Source: Archangium violaceum
Lineage (GTDB): Bacteria > Myxococcota > Myxococcia > Myxococcales > Myxococcaceae
Direction of reading: 5' to 3'
NCBI RefSeq assembly: GCF_016859125.1
Contig: NZ_CP069338.1
Location: 124,001-188,000, forward strand
Length of the DNA: 64,000 nucleotides
In this document: piece after piece, positions 23,292-31,929 of the stretch
Layout: each line of letters begins with the position of its first letter
Numbering within the stretch: position 1 is the first letter of the stretch
Program-made: the position numbers and the translations under genes
The notes under the pieces: model-generated
What the model saw: the letters and a program-made list of their open reading frames with translations, nothing else
Database searches by the model: none
What the model was told of the DNA's origin: nothing

Positions 23292-24371
23292 TCAGCGCAC
23301 GAGGAGATCCGGCCGAGCGCGCCCCGCCACCTGCACCGTGGGCCAGCGCGAGTCCACGGTGAGGATCTCCAGGCCATCCGGGGACACCACGACCGTGTCC
23401 TCGATCTTCGCGCCGGGCAGGGAGGGGTTCCACGCCATCGCGTTGTAGAGCTCGAGCGCCACCGTCGAGCCAGGGCGCGCCACCACGTCCCGGGAGAGGT
23501 AGCCGCAGGAGCCTCCCTGGTGGTGGAACGCCTCGCCTCCCGGATGCCCCGCCGCGGCGTAGGCCTGGACGAGCGCGGAGTAGACCTGGCCGAGCGTGGT
23601 GCCCGGGCGGCACACCTCCAACGCGGCGGCCTCCACCTGAGCCACGTCGTTCGCGAGCCGGCGCTCCTCGGCCGAGGGCTGCCGGAAATAGACGAAGCGG
23701 GTGAGGTTGGCGAAGAGGCCGTGCCTGCGACCACAGAAGACGAGCATCGCCCGGCCCCCGAGCCGATCCTTCGAGGCCGTGGCATGCCGGTGCACGGGAA
23801 GGCGGCGCTCGTCCCCGACGAGGGTCAGGGTGGGATGGATGCCGCGCGCCCAGAGCGCCTCGGCCCCGGCGCCGGCCAGCTCGAAGCCCGTCCATTCCGG
23901 CTTCGCGGCGAGCAGCACCTCGGTCATCGCCTCGGCCGCATCCCGTCCGAGCGCGCGGTAGCGATCGAGCTCCTCGGGAAGGAGCGACCAGCGGGCACGC
24001 GTCAGGCGCTCGGGCAGCGGCACCTCGCCCGCCGAGGGACGATCCGAGGCGATGGAGCCAGACCCGCGACGCTCGGCCACGAAGGCCTCGCGCTGAGCGC
24101 TGTCCTGCCACGGATGCGACCACACCTGCAGCCCAGGAGGCAGCTCCTCCTGCTCCAGACGAGCCGCCTCGATGTTGTCCGTGAGCACCCAGGCACCGTC
24201 CGCGGTGACGAGCACCTCCGCGACGCCCGCCTCCGTCGAGAGGATCACCACGTTGGAGCCACCACACGTCATCCACGCGAACCAGTCCACGCCGCGAAGG
24301 CGGACTGCGCCCAGACCGTGCTCGTTCATGTTCTCTCGCACCAATGCGAGCTTGGTCGCCAATTCGTTCAT
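23292..24371 (-). CDS. M24-fold (creatinase/aminopeptidase P-like) protein, probable loss of metal ligands
   Basis: The protein has 359 residues from the ATG at 24371 (MNELATKLALVRENM). It has the two-domain creatinase/prolidase layout: the N-terminal domain to about residue 150, then the pita-bread domain with the His region FHHQGGSCGYLS and the C-terminal PGAKIEDTVVVSPDGLEILT. In active M24B peptidases the metal Asps sit in D-x-G...D-x-T-R. Here the equivalent is LVFCGRRHGLFANLTRF, where both are replaced and the second becomes Asn. It may act like metal-free creatinase or be a pseudo-enzyme. It is transcribed downstream of the ATPase gene with an 84-nt gap. Confidence 0.75.
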   Translation of the reverse strand: MNELATKLALVRENMNEHGLGAVRLRGVDWFAWMTCGGSNVVILSTEAGVAEVLVTADGAWVLTDNIEAARLEQEELPPGLQVWSHPWQDSAQREAFVAERRGSGSIASDRPSAGEVPLPERLTRARWSLLPEELDRYRALGRDAAEAMTEVLLAAKPEWTGFELAGAGAEALWARGIHPTLTLVGDERRLPVHRHATASKDRLGGRAMLVFCGRRHGLFANLTRFVYFRQPSAEERRLANDVAQVEAAALEVCRPGTTLGQVYSALVQAYAAAGHPGGEAFHHQGGSCGYLSRDVVARPGSTVALELYNAMAWNPSLPGAKIEDTVVVSPDGLEILTVDSRWPTVQVAGRARPDLLVR

Positions 24372-24455
24372 GACAGCCTCATGGGGGTGGCAATCGTTGT
24401 CGCGAAAATGACCACGGCGCAGTAGTGCCACAAGGCGAGAGGCCGGACAGTGGGA

Positions 24456-25565
24456 TTATTCCTCCGGCGCCTCATTTCCCTCCAGCACTGTTGCCCCGAG
24501 TTCTTTTGTCAGCCGCACCGGCTCCACCCCCGAGCGCTCCGCGATGGCCCGGGCCAGCGGCTCCGCATGGGTCGTGACCCAGATTTGACCGTGAAGCGAG
24601 GCGTCCACGATGAGCCGCCCCAGCGGCGCCAGGAGTTCCGGGTGGAGGCTCGTCTCCGGCTCGTTGAGCGCGAGGAACGCGGGAGGTCGCGGACTCAGCA
24701 GCGCCGCCAGGAGGCAGAGGTAGCGCAGCGTCCCGTCCGACAGCTCGCGCGCGGCGAGAGGACGCAGCAGCCCCGGCTGGTGGAGGAACAGGCTGAAGCG
24801 CCCCTGCGGCGCCTGCACCTCCACCCGCGAGCCCGGGAACGCATCCGAGACAGCGCGCTCGAGCCCCTTCTCATCTCCGATCTCGATGATGGTCTGGAGG
24901 GCGGCGGCCAGATCACGCCCATCATGAGCCAGCACGGGCGTGCGCACGCCCACCTGTGGCGAGCGCTGGGGCGCCTCCGGATCCGTGCGGAAGTGGTGGT
25001 AGAAGCGCCACATCCGAAGCGTGCGCTGCAACTCGGACAGGCGAGGGAAGCGGTGCGGCTCGGCGAGCTGGGACATCACCGACTCGCCCTCCCAGAGCTG
25101 CACGGGGAAGGAGGTCCGGTTGCCCTCCGAGTCCCGGAGGAAGGCCGTGCGGTTCTTGCGCTCCATGAGCACCGCGCGCCGCCCGCCATCGAGTGACCAC
25201 AGGTGCTCCTCCTTCACCTCCGGATCGAGGTTGAAGAGGCTGGGGGAGTATTTGTCCCTCCCACCCGCGGGAGGTACGGGACCGATGCTCAGCTCGTAGG
25301 CCAGGTCATCCAGGGTGACGCCAACGGTCATGCGCACGGGCTTCTTCTCGCGCGAGCCCGCCCACAGCACGCTGGGCACGCCGCCCTCTTCGGCGAGCAC
25401 CTGAGCCAACCGGCCATCGGCCGCCGCGGACAGGAGGAAGAGCGAGCGATAGAGGTTCGTCTTGCCACTGCCATTGGGCCCCACGATGACGGTGAGGGGA
25501 CCCACGGGCAGCACGAGACCGCGCACCGAGCGGTACCCGGCGACCTCGAGTTGGGTGATGGCCAT
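24456..25565 (-). CDS. AAA/ABC-type ATPase, RecF/OLD-like (AAA_21)
   Basis: The protein has 369 residues from the ATG at 25565 (MAITQLEVAGYRSVRG). The opening matches RecF/SMC-like ATPases, with Walker A VGPNGSGKTNL at about residues 28-38, the signature ARELSDGTLRYL, Walker B PAFLALNEPETSLHP and the switch His in IWVTTHAEPL. There is no coiled-coil insert long enough for an SMC and no TOPRIM domain, so this is the short single-domain class. Such proteins can be stand-alone or part of defence or repair pairs. Here no nuclease gene is directly attached. Confidence 0.83.
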   Translation of the reverse strand: MAITQLEVAGYRSVRGLVLPVGPLTVIVGPNGSGKTNLYRSLFLLSAAADGRLAQVLAEEGGVPSVLWAGSREKKPVRMTVGVTLDDLAYELSIGPVPPAGGRDKYSPSLFNLDPEVKEEHLWSLDGGRRAVLMERKNRTAFLRDSEGNRTSFPVQLWEGESVMSQLAEPHRFPRLSELQRTLRMWRFYHHFRTDPEAPQRSPQVGVRTPVLAHDGRDLAAALQTIIEIGDEKGLERAVSDAFPGSRVEVQAPQGRFSLFLHQPGLLRPLAARELSDGTLRYLCLLAALLSPRPPAFLALNEPETSLHPELLAPLGRLIVDASLHGQIWVTTHAEPLARAIAERSGVEPVRLTKELGATVLEGNEAPEE

Positions 25566-25997
25566 GGCACCGCACCTTACGCCGCGAGCCACCCCACCGG
25601 AATCCACTACAGTCGAAGTGCACCGCACCAGGAGGAAGTCGAGGGATGCCCACCCGGCTCATGGGCCCCTGGCCGAGAGATAACAAAGAGGACATGAAGC
25701 GGTGAGAGCGCCGCTTCCTCGATTGACGTTCGCCGCACAGCGCCAACGCCAACGAGATGACACTGCTTCACCCGTGAAAACCCACGGCTCCTGAGCGCTC
25801 GCGTTCCCAGATTTCGAGAGGGAACGAGCCCCGCGGAGACACTGTCGTGCAGCCTGCTCGCCTGCCCTCCCGTGGGGATGTGAGCCGTGCACGAGACAAC
25901 GCACGCGCGCATAGCGCCAACCTCCCACACTCCCGGTGCCTGCGGGCCATCCCTAGTTCTAGGCCCTCACGCGATATGCGTGCCTCGAACAAGGGGA
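25566..25997. other. Intergenic region between the ATPase gene and the lytic transglycosylase gene
   Basis: This is a 432-bp divergent region. It holds a possible 19-codon ORF (25646-25705) and a 12-bp palindrome CCTAGTTCTAGG (25952-25963) about 35 bp before the transglycosylase start. No RNA gene or clear promoter was identified. Confidence 0.5.
25646..25705 (+). CDS. Possible 19-residue small ORF or leader peptide
   Basis: The ATG at 25646 follows AGGAGG (10-nt spacer) and encodes MPTRLMGPWPRDNKEDMKR before a TGA. Ribosome binding is good but there is no other support. Confidence 0.2.
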   Translation: MPTRLMGPWPRDNKEDMKR

Positions 25998-28448
25998 ATG
26001 GTCGTGGGACTGGAACACGCAACGCTCCGAGGCATCCTGCGGCACACGAGCCCGCTGATGAGCTGGCCACTCGTCGCCGCCCTCTGGGTGGCGCCCGCTC
26101 GAGCCGAGCAGCCGGCGCCTGGCCCGCAGAACACGGTCCAGCAGAAGGACGGAGACATCTCCAATCTCGCCGAGAGCGCTTCCTCCCGGCCCCAGCTGGA
26201 CTCCTCGCTGGACAGCGAAAGTGAGGAGGCCCCACCCGAGTTCACCATCGGGCCCGCGGAGCCGGTGGCTCCCGGTGAGCGCCAGTGGGTGCGCAAGTTC
26301 GAGCGCTCGGACATCAAGTCCTACTTCGCGGAGGGAGAGCTCGCGAAGGCGAAGGCCGCGTATGACCGGGGCCGCTACCGCACCGCGCGCCAGTTGCTGG
26401 AGACCCAGGAGGCCACGCCGCCGGTGCGCTACCTCCGGGCGATGAGCGCGCTGCGCATGAGGCAGTGGGCCACGGCGGCCGAGGAGTTCGCGTCGCTGGC
26501 GGAGGCCCATCCGCCCCTGCGCGACTACTGCCACTTCGAGGCGGCGCGCGCCCATGAGCGGATGCGCAAGTGGACCGAGGCCATCCAGCACTACGGAGCC
26601 GTGTCCCCGGGCGCGCGGCGCTACGAGGACGCCCGCTTCGGCATGGCGTCCATCCTCGAGAAGAAGAAGCGGGACTACGCCGGGGCCGTGGCGGCGCTCA
26701 CCCCCATCGTCCAGACGGACTCGCCCAAGCCCAACAACCCCGCGCAGGCCAGGGCGTGGCTGACCATCGCCCGGCTGGCGCGCTACCAGGCCGACTACAA
26801 CGGCGAGCACCGGGCGCACCTCGCGGTGTGGGCGCTCCATCCCTTCTCCAGGGAGGCCTCCGCGGCCGTGAAGGGGCTGCGCGACCTGCCCTACGTGCCC
26901 AAATGGAAGGTGGCGCGCGCCGAGACGCTGCTCTCCCTGCACCACAACCACGAGGCGATGGACATCCTGGAGCGGCTGCTTCCGAAGATGGAGCTGCCGG
27001 ATCCGCTCGCCTGCCGCGCACAGTTCGCCTACGGCACGGCCCTGCGCAAGGAGCGCAAGCACTCGCTGGCCATCCGCGCGCTGCGGCCCGTCGTCGAGCA
27101 GTGCCAGGACGAGAACCTCCGCCCGCGCGCTCTGTACGTGCTGGGCTACTCGGAGTCGGTGGTGGAGCCGGAGAGCTCCATCCCCACCTACCTGAAGCTG
27201 GCGCAGGACTATCCCCAGCACCCGTACGCGGATGACGCGCTCTTCTACGCGGCGCACAAGTCGCTGGAGCTGGGCAACAAGGTGGCGGCCATGGGCTACC
27301 TGGATCAGCTCATCGCCCACCATCCGGACGGCAACTTCGCGTCCGAGGCGCTCTTCCAGCGCTTCATGGTGCACCGTGCAGAGGGACAGAACGAAGCGGC
27401 GCTCGAGGCGCTCTCGCGCATCGAGGAGCTCAAGGGCAAGGGCTCCACGCACGAGTCGGTGCAGCGGGCCCGCTACTGGCGATCGCGCGTGCTGCTGTCG
27501 CTGAACCGTCCCGTGGAGGCGCACGCGCTGATGGAGCGGGTGGCCGCCGAGGGCGCGGCCACGTGGTACGGGCTGCTGGCGCGCTCGCGTCTGACGCACG
27601 AGGCGCCGGAGCGGGCCCGCGCCGTCCTGGATCGGCTGCGCAGCCCCCTGGCCAACGCGGACGTCTGGCCGCTGGACGCGGGCAACCTCGCGCAGGATCC
27701 GCACTTCGTCACCGGCATCGAACTGCTGAAGCTGGAGCACCGCGAGGCGCCCGCGGAGCTGCTGGCCGTGGACCGCAAGGGCCGCGGCGAGGAGTCCATC
27801 CGGCTGCTCTTCCACATCCTCCACTCGTCCGGCTACGAGCGGTACGCGCGCAGCATCGCGTGGGCCCTGCGGCGCGAGGGGCTGGCCGCGCCCACCGAGG
27901 CCGAGACGCGCCTCATCTACGCCGCGGCCTACCCGCACGCCTTCCGCAACCTGGTGGTGCAGCACAGCCGGTCGGCGCGCGTGCACCCGGACATCATGCA
28001 GGCCCTCATCCGCGAGGAGAGCGCCTTCAACCCCAGGGCGCGCTCGCCCACGGGAGCGCTGGGGCTGTCCCAGCTCATGCCGGCCACGGCCTTCGCGGTG
28101 GCTCGCCAGCTCAACGTGCCACTGGCCACCCCCGCGGCGCTGCTCGAGCCCCGGGAGAACATCCGCCTCGGCTCGGCGTACCTGGGCAGCCTGCAACGAC
28201 GCTTCGCGGGCAACCCGGCCTACGCGGTGGCCAGCTACAACGCGGGCCCTGGTGCGGTGGACCGCTGGCTGTCGCGCTTCCCCGACTCCGAGCTGGACGA
28301 GTGGGTGGAGCGGATTCCGGTGGAGGAGACGCGCCTCTACGTCAAGCGGGTGCTCGGCAGCGCAGCCGCCTACCAACTGCTCTACGCCTCCTCCTTCACC
28401 ACGCTGGCCTTCGGGGAGCGAGGCTCCAATAATGCGGGCTCGCGCTGA
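25998..28448 (+). CDS. Soluble lytic murein transglycosylase with TPR-like N-domain
   Basis: The protein has 816 residues from the ATG at 25998; a GTG at 26004 has better Shine-Dalgarno spacing to AGGGG at 25992. The signal peptide is GILRHTSPLMSWPLVAALWVAPARA, cut before EQ. A long helical repeat region (residues about 110-640) with tetratricopeptide-like units (AKAAYDRGRYRTARQLLE) resembles the Slt70 superhelix. The C-terminal SLT domain has ALIREESAFNPRARS (catalytic E674), GALGLSQLMPATA and VASYNAGPGAV. It cleaves peptidoglycan glycan strands to anhydromuropeptides in the periplasm. A GNAT gene follows after 8 nt. Confidence 0.9.
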   Translation: MVVGLEHATLRGILRHTSPLMSWPLVAALWVAPARAEQPAPGPQNTVQQKDGDISNLAESASSRPQLDSSLDSESEEAPPEFTIGPAEPVAPGERQWVRKFERSDIKSYFAEGELAKAKAAYDRGRYRTARQLLETQEATPPVRYLRAMSALRMRQWATAAEEFASLAEAHPPLRDYCHFEAARAHERMRKWTEAIQHYGAVSPGARRYEDARFGMASILEKKKRDYAGAVAALTPIVQTDSPKPNNPAQARAWLTIARLARYQADYNGEHRAHLAVWALHPFSREASAAVKGLRDLPYVPKWKVARAETLLSLHHNHEAMDILERLLPKMELPDPLACRAQFAYGTALRKERKHSLAIRALRPVVEQCQDENLRPRALYVLGYSESVVEPESSIPTYLKLAQDYPQHPYADDALFYAAHKSLELGNKVAAMGYLDQLIAHHPDGNFASEALFQRFMVHRAEGQNEAALEALSRIEELKGKGSTHESVQRARYWRSRVLLSLNRPVEAHALMERVAAEGAATWYGLLARSRLTHEAPERARAVLDRLRSPLANADVWPLDAGNLAQDPHFVTGIELLKLEHREAPAELLAVDRKGRGEESIRLLFHILHSSGYERYARSIAWALRREGLAAPTEAETRLIYAAAYPHAFRNLVVQHSRSARVHPDIMQALIREESAFNPRARSPTGALGLSQLMPATAFAVARQLNVPLATPAALLEPRENIRLGSAYLGSLQRRFAGNPAYAVASYNAGPGAVDRWLSRFPDSELDEWVERIPVEETRLYVKRVLGSAAAYQLLYASSFTTLAFGERGSNNAGSR

Positions 28449-28456
28449 GCCCCCGC

Positions 28457-29263
28457 ATGTCCATCGACGAGATCCACGAATCCAATACCCAGTTCCATGA
28501 GTCCTGGCGCTTCTTCGCCAGGAACAGCGTCGCCGGAGAAGTGCTCGACCTGCCCGAGGTGTGCATCGCGTCGAGCAACGTCTCCTGGTCGATGATGAAC
28601 GCGGCCTTCCTTCCGGCCCCGGTGGAGACGGAGGAGGCGCTGGAGCGGGCCGCGGCCGCCGCCGCGAGCTTCTTCCTCCCCAAGGGGCGGGGGTGGATGC
28701 TGGCCCTGTGCGAGGACTGGGTGCCGCCCCGGCTGCGCGAGCGGGCCGGGCAGCTCTTCGCCCCACACGGATTGAAGCCGTCCCTGGTGGCCACCGGCAT
28801 GGTGGCCGAGCGCCTCGCACCGCCCATGCGGCCCCTGCCGGTGATGGAGGTGCGCCAGGCGGAGGACTCGCGGGGGCGGAGCGACCTCTCCGACGTCAAC
28901 TCCCTCTGCTACGACGTGCCGCTCCCGGTAGGACGCGAGGCCTTCGACGTGCCGGGACTCTTCTCGGGCGACAGCAAGGGCTTCGTCGGATACCGCCACG
29001 GAGAGGCCGCCACCAGCGCCGCCGTCATCCGGGTGCGGGACGTGGCCTACATCGCGATGGTGGCCACCCTGCCCTCGCACCGGCAGCTCGGCTGCGCCGA
29101 GACCGTCATGCGCCACGCGCTCGCCGAGGCGAAGCAGGCGTGGGGAATCGAGCGCACGGTGCTGCACGCCACCCCGGCGGGACTGCCCGTGTACCGCCGC
29201 ATGGGGTACCGGGCCGTCACGCGCTTCCACTTCTACATGGCGGAGCCCCCACAGCGCGGGTGA
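28457..29263 (+). CDS. GNAT-family N-acetyltransferase
   Basis: The protein has 268 residues, and its ATG lies 8 nt after the transglycosylase stop. The C-terminal half carries the GNAT core: the beta4 strand VAYIAMVATLPSHRQLGCAETVMRHAL with the acetyl-CoA pyrophosphate loop (Q/R-x2-G-x-A-like), then LHATPAGLPVYRRMGYRAV. The N-terminal 140 residues are a poorly conserved partner domain. The substrate is unknown. Co-transcription with the transglycosylase gene is likely from the spacing. Confidence 0.82.
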   Translation: MSIDEIHESNTQFHESWRFFARNSVAGEVLDLPEVCIASSNVSWSMMNAAFLPAPVETEEALERAAAAAASFFLPKGRGWMLALCEDWVPPRLRERAGQLFAPHGLKPSLVATGMVAERLAPPMRPLPVMEVRQAEDSRGRSDLSDVNSLCYDVPLPVGREAFDVPGLFSGDSKGFVGYRHGEAATSAAVIRVRDVAYIAMVATLPSHRQLGCAETVMRHALAEAKQAWGIERTVLHATPAGLPVYRRMGYRAVTRFHFYMAEPPQRG

Positions 29264-29269
29264 GCCGGC

Positions 29270-30103
29270 TCAGCGGCTGGCGGAGGGCAGCGCGAGCGCC
29301 CCCTGCAGCTCGCGCAGCTTCGCCTGGAGGGCCCGGGCGTTGGCCGGCCCCATGCGCAGCAGGTGCTTCTGGGCGGCGCTGAGCTGCTCCAGCTCCGGCG
29401 CCGCGTAGGTGAAGTTCACGCCCGGCGTGTCCACCACCTCCAGGTCCCCCTCGGGCACCGGCGTGTCGAGCATCCGCTGGATGGCCTGGGAGAGCGTCTG
29501 GTCGAAGCGCTGGCCGGGGCGGCTGATCTCCCCGTAGGCCTCGTCGATGAGCGGCTTGAGCGCCTTGTACGTGTGCGCGCTCATCTGCGTGTCGAGCGAG
29601 GTGATGACGCGCACCACGGGATCATAGCGGGCGAAGCTCTCGGGGGCGATGACGGTGCGGCCGTCGCGCTCGATGACCTGGAAGGCCCCCGGAGGCGCCA
29701 TGAACGAGAGGGCGGCGCGCGGACTCTCGCCCTCGGCGATGTTGCTGACGGACGAGGTGAAGCGCCGGATCAGATCCTCGGTGGAGGCGAGCCACTTCTG
29801 CAACAGGGGCTCGGGGGACAGCAGCGCCACGAGCTCGCGCACGCGGACATCGCTCTGCCCCAGGGGCGGCATGCGCTGGGCGGGCGCGGCATCGGACCCG
29901 GCATCGGGAGTGGACGGGGCCTCGGCCACGGGCTGCGCGGGAGGCGGGATGGCGGCCGGCACTTCCTTCTCACGCCACAGCAGGTACCCACCGATGCCCA
30001 GGAGGGCCACCACGACGACTCCGAGGGCGATGAACACGGGCGTGCGCGACGAAGCGGGCTTCGGTGCGCCGTCTCGAGGCTGCTGCGGCTGCGGATCGCT
30101 CAT
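29270..30103 (-). CDS. DUF3014 membrane-anchored protein
   Basis: The protein has 277 residues. The ATG at 30103 follows GGAGG. The N-terminal region is Pro/Gln-rich, with a single transmembrane helix (PVFIALGVVVVALLGIGGYLLW, residues about 22-43). A Pro/Ala-rich linker and a conserved soluble domain follow (LLSPEPLLQKWLASTEDLIRRF, FARYDPVVRVITSLD, YGEISRPGQRFDQTL), matching DUF3014. It is predicted as an inner-membrane protein with a periplasmic domain; function unknown. It sits 20 nt downstream of the sigma-54 activator gene and is probably co-transcribed with it. Confidence 0.82.
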   Translation of the reverse strand: MSDPQPQQPRDGAPKPASSRTPVFIALGVVVVALLGIGGYLLWREKEVPAAIPPPAQPVAEAPSTPDAGSDAAPAQRMPPLGQSDVRVRELVALLSPEPLLQKWLASTEDLIRRFTSSVSNIAEGESPRAALSFMAPPGAFQVIERDGRTVIAPESFARYDPVVRVITSLDTQMSAHTYKALKPLIDEAYGEISRPGQRFDQTLSQAIQRMLDTPVPEGDLEVVDTPGVNFTYAAPELEQLSAAQKHLLRMGPANARALQAKLRELQGALALPSASR

Positions 30104-30123
30104 GATTCCTCCAGGAAGGGTGT

Positions 30124-31704
30124 CTATTTCGCCACGTATTGCTCCAACCGGGCGATTCCCAGCTTCTTCATGCGACTCTGCAGCGTGGAGGGTTTGAGAC
30201 CCAACAACGCCGCGGCGCCTCCCGGGCCGTAGATGCGGCCCTGCGTCAGCGTCAGCACACGCAGGATGTGCTGCCGCTGCACCTCCTCCAGTGTGGGCAC
30301 CGCGCCTGCTTGCAGCGGCGGAGCCTCCACCGTGCCGTCCACCGTCTCCGGCACGCGCAGCGGCAGGTCGAACGCCTCGGCGCCCAGCTCCGGCTTGCGC
30401 GACAGGATGGTGGCGCGCTCCAGCGCGTTGGCCAGCTCGCGGATGTTGCCCGGCCAGTCGTACGCCGCGAGGCGGGCGATCCCCTCCGGCGTCACCCTCA
30501 CCCCCCGCCGCCCGGTGCGCCGGGCCTGCTCCTCCAGGAGGAACGCGCACAGCTGCGGCAGATCCTCGAGCCGCTCGCGCAAGGGAGGCAGCCGCAGCGG
30601 GAAGACGCTCAGCCGGTAGTACAGGTCCTCCCGGAAGCGCCGCTCGGCGATGGCCTTCTGCAGGTCCACGTGCGTGGCCGCGAGGATCCGCACGTCCGCG
30701 CGCACCGTGCGGTCGCTGCCCACCGGCTCGAAGGTCTTCTCCTGCAGGGCTCGCAGCAGCTTGGCCTGCAGCTCCACCGGCAGCTCACCCACCTCGTCCA
30801 GGAAGAGCGTGCCCCCATGTGCCATCTGGAAGCGGCCAGCCCTGTCCCGCGTGGCGCCCGTGAAGGCCCCCTTCACGTGGCCGAACAGCTCACTTTCCAA
30901 CAGCCCCGCGGGGATGGCCGCGCAGTTGAGCGTCACGAAGGGCCCCTCCGCCCGGGGGCTCCAGCGGTGCACCGCTCGCGCCAGCCGCTCCTTGCCCGTG
31001 CCCGTCTCGCCCAGCACCAGCACCGGCGTCTCCGTCTCCGCCACCTGCCGCCCCCGCCGCGCCAGCTCGCGCACCGCCGCGCTGCGCGACGTCTCCAGCA
31101 CCCCCACCTCGTCCCCACCCAGCTGCGCCTCCAGCAGCCGCGCGTGCTCGTGCTCCCTCCGGTGCAGCCGCTCGAAGGTGCTCTTCTGCTCCGTCTCCTG
31201 CAGTGACGTGGCCAGCATCTGTCCGTACACCTCCACCAGGTCCACCACCGCCTGCGGGTACGTCTCGCACTCCGTCCGGTCCAACGTCAGCAGCCCGTAG
31301 CAGCGCTCCCCCGCGCACAACGGCACCACCATGCACGAGTGCCCCGGCGGCAGATCCAACACCCCATCGAAGGGGTCTCCGTCCCCGTGCGCGTGGTCCT
31401 CATGGGTGAAGGCCCGGGCCCGGCGCGTCTCCAGGGCCTGGCGCAGCGTGGGGAAGTCCGTCAGCTTCAGCTCGTGGCGCCGCACCTGCTCCGAGGCCAA
31501 CGGCCCCCGTGCCGCCACCGCCACCAGCTTTCCTTCTCGCAACAAGAAGAGGGTCGCCAGGTCGAAGCGAACCACACGTGTGAGCCAGTCCAGGCCCCGG
31601 CGCAGCAGCTCCGCCACCGTCTCTTCCGAGGTCGCCAGCTCGATCAGGTCCCGGGCTTCCCTGCGAAGTTCGGCCCGTGTCAGCGCAACGATGTCATCCG
31701 CCAT
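30124..31704 (-). CDS. GAF-domain sigma-54 enhancer-binding protein (Fis family)
   Basis: The protein has 526 residues and starts at the ATG at 31704. An N-terminal GAF domain (about 20-165) contains four cysteines (C124, C130, C135, C146). A central AAA+ domain has Walker A GETGTGKE (about 231-238), the sigma-54 contact loop GAFTGA (about 279-284), Walker [13 protein letters not shown] and arginine-finger motifs. A C-terminal Fis helix-turn-helix ends [16 protein letters not shown]. It activates RNA polymerase-sigma54. It is divergent from ahpC, whose upstream region holds a -24/-12 promoter and a palindromic site, so ahpCD is the probable target and an oxidant or other small-molecule signal to GAF is likely (inference). 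Confidence 0.92.
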   Translation of the reverse strand: MADDIVALTRAELRREARDLIELATSEETVAELLRRGLDWLTRVVRFDLATLFLLREGKLVAVAARGPLASEQVRRHELKLTDFPTLRQALETRRARAFTHEDHAHGDGDPFDGVLDLPPGHSCMVVPLCAGERCYGLLTLDRTECETYPQAVVDLVEVYGQMLATSLQETEQKSTFERLHRREHEHARLLEAQLGGDEVGVLETSRSAAVRELARRGRQVAETETPVLVLGETGTGKERLARAVHRWSPRAEGPFVTLNCAAIPAGLLESELFGHVKGAFTGATRDRAGRFQMAHGGTLFLDEVGELPVELQAKLLRALQEKTFEPVGSDRTVRADVRILAATHVDLQKAIAERRFREDLYYRLSVFPLRLPPLRERLEDLPQLCAFLLEEQARRTGRRGVRVTPEGIARLAAYDWPGNIRELANALERATILSRKPELGAEAFDLPLRVPETVDGTVEAPPLQAGAVPTLEEVQRQHILRVLTLTQGRIYGPGGAAALLGLKPSTLQSRMKKLGIARLEQYVAK

Positions 31705-31737
31705 GCGTCAGCTTAAATAACCGGGGCGACACCGAAA

Positions 31738-31755
31738 TGTCAGTGGCGTCTGACA
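31738..31755. promoter_or_regulatory. Enhancer-like palindrome (UAS) for the sigma-54 activator
   Basis: TGTCAG-N6-CTGACA is a perfect inverted repeat centred about 97 bp upstream of the -24 element at 31843. This distance is typical of enhancer sites. It also lies just upstream of the activator gene's own start at 31704, so autoregulation is possible. Confidence 0.6.
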
Positions 31756-31762
31756 CCGATAT

Positions 31763-31778
31763 TTCGGTATGTACCGAA
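31763..31778. promoter_or_regulatory. Second inverted repeat in the ahpC regulatory region
   Basis: TTCGGT-ATGT-ACCGAA is perfect. ATTTCGGT at 31761-31768 also pairs with ACCGAAAT at 31731-31738, giving three related ACCGAA elements around the TGTCAG palindrome. It could be a second activator dimer site. Confidence 0.45.
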
Positions 31779-31841
31779 CCGGCGGCACCGTTCGTGAAGT
31801 GGGAAGGAGTCAACCCTTTGGAATCATTGGTGGAGTTTCCC

Positions 31842-31857
31842 TGGCACGAACGCTGCT
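31842..31857 (+). promoter_or_regulatory. Sigma-54 (-24/-12) promoter of ahpCD
   Basis: TGGCACGAACGCTGCT has the invariant GG (31843-31844) and GC (31855-31856) separated by exactly 10 nt. It matches the consensus TGGCAC-N5-TTGCW at all but one base. It lies 72 nt before the ahpC start, with transcription expected near 31868. Confidence 0.8.
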
Positions 31858-31929
31858 CCAAGTAGTACGCGAAACGAACCTGTCCGGCCCGCCAGCAGGC
31901 GGGCCTCAACCCCGAAGGAGTCGAACCAA

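Noticed and set aside
25959-28820. 953-codon minus-strand open frame
   Set aside because: It is antisense to the lytic transglycosylase and has His/Arg/Gly-rich shadow composition.
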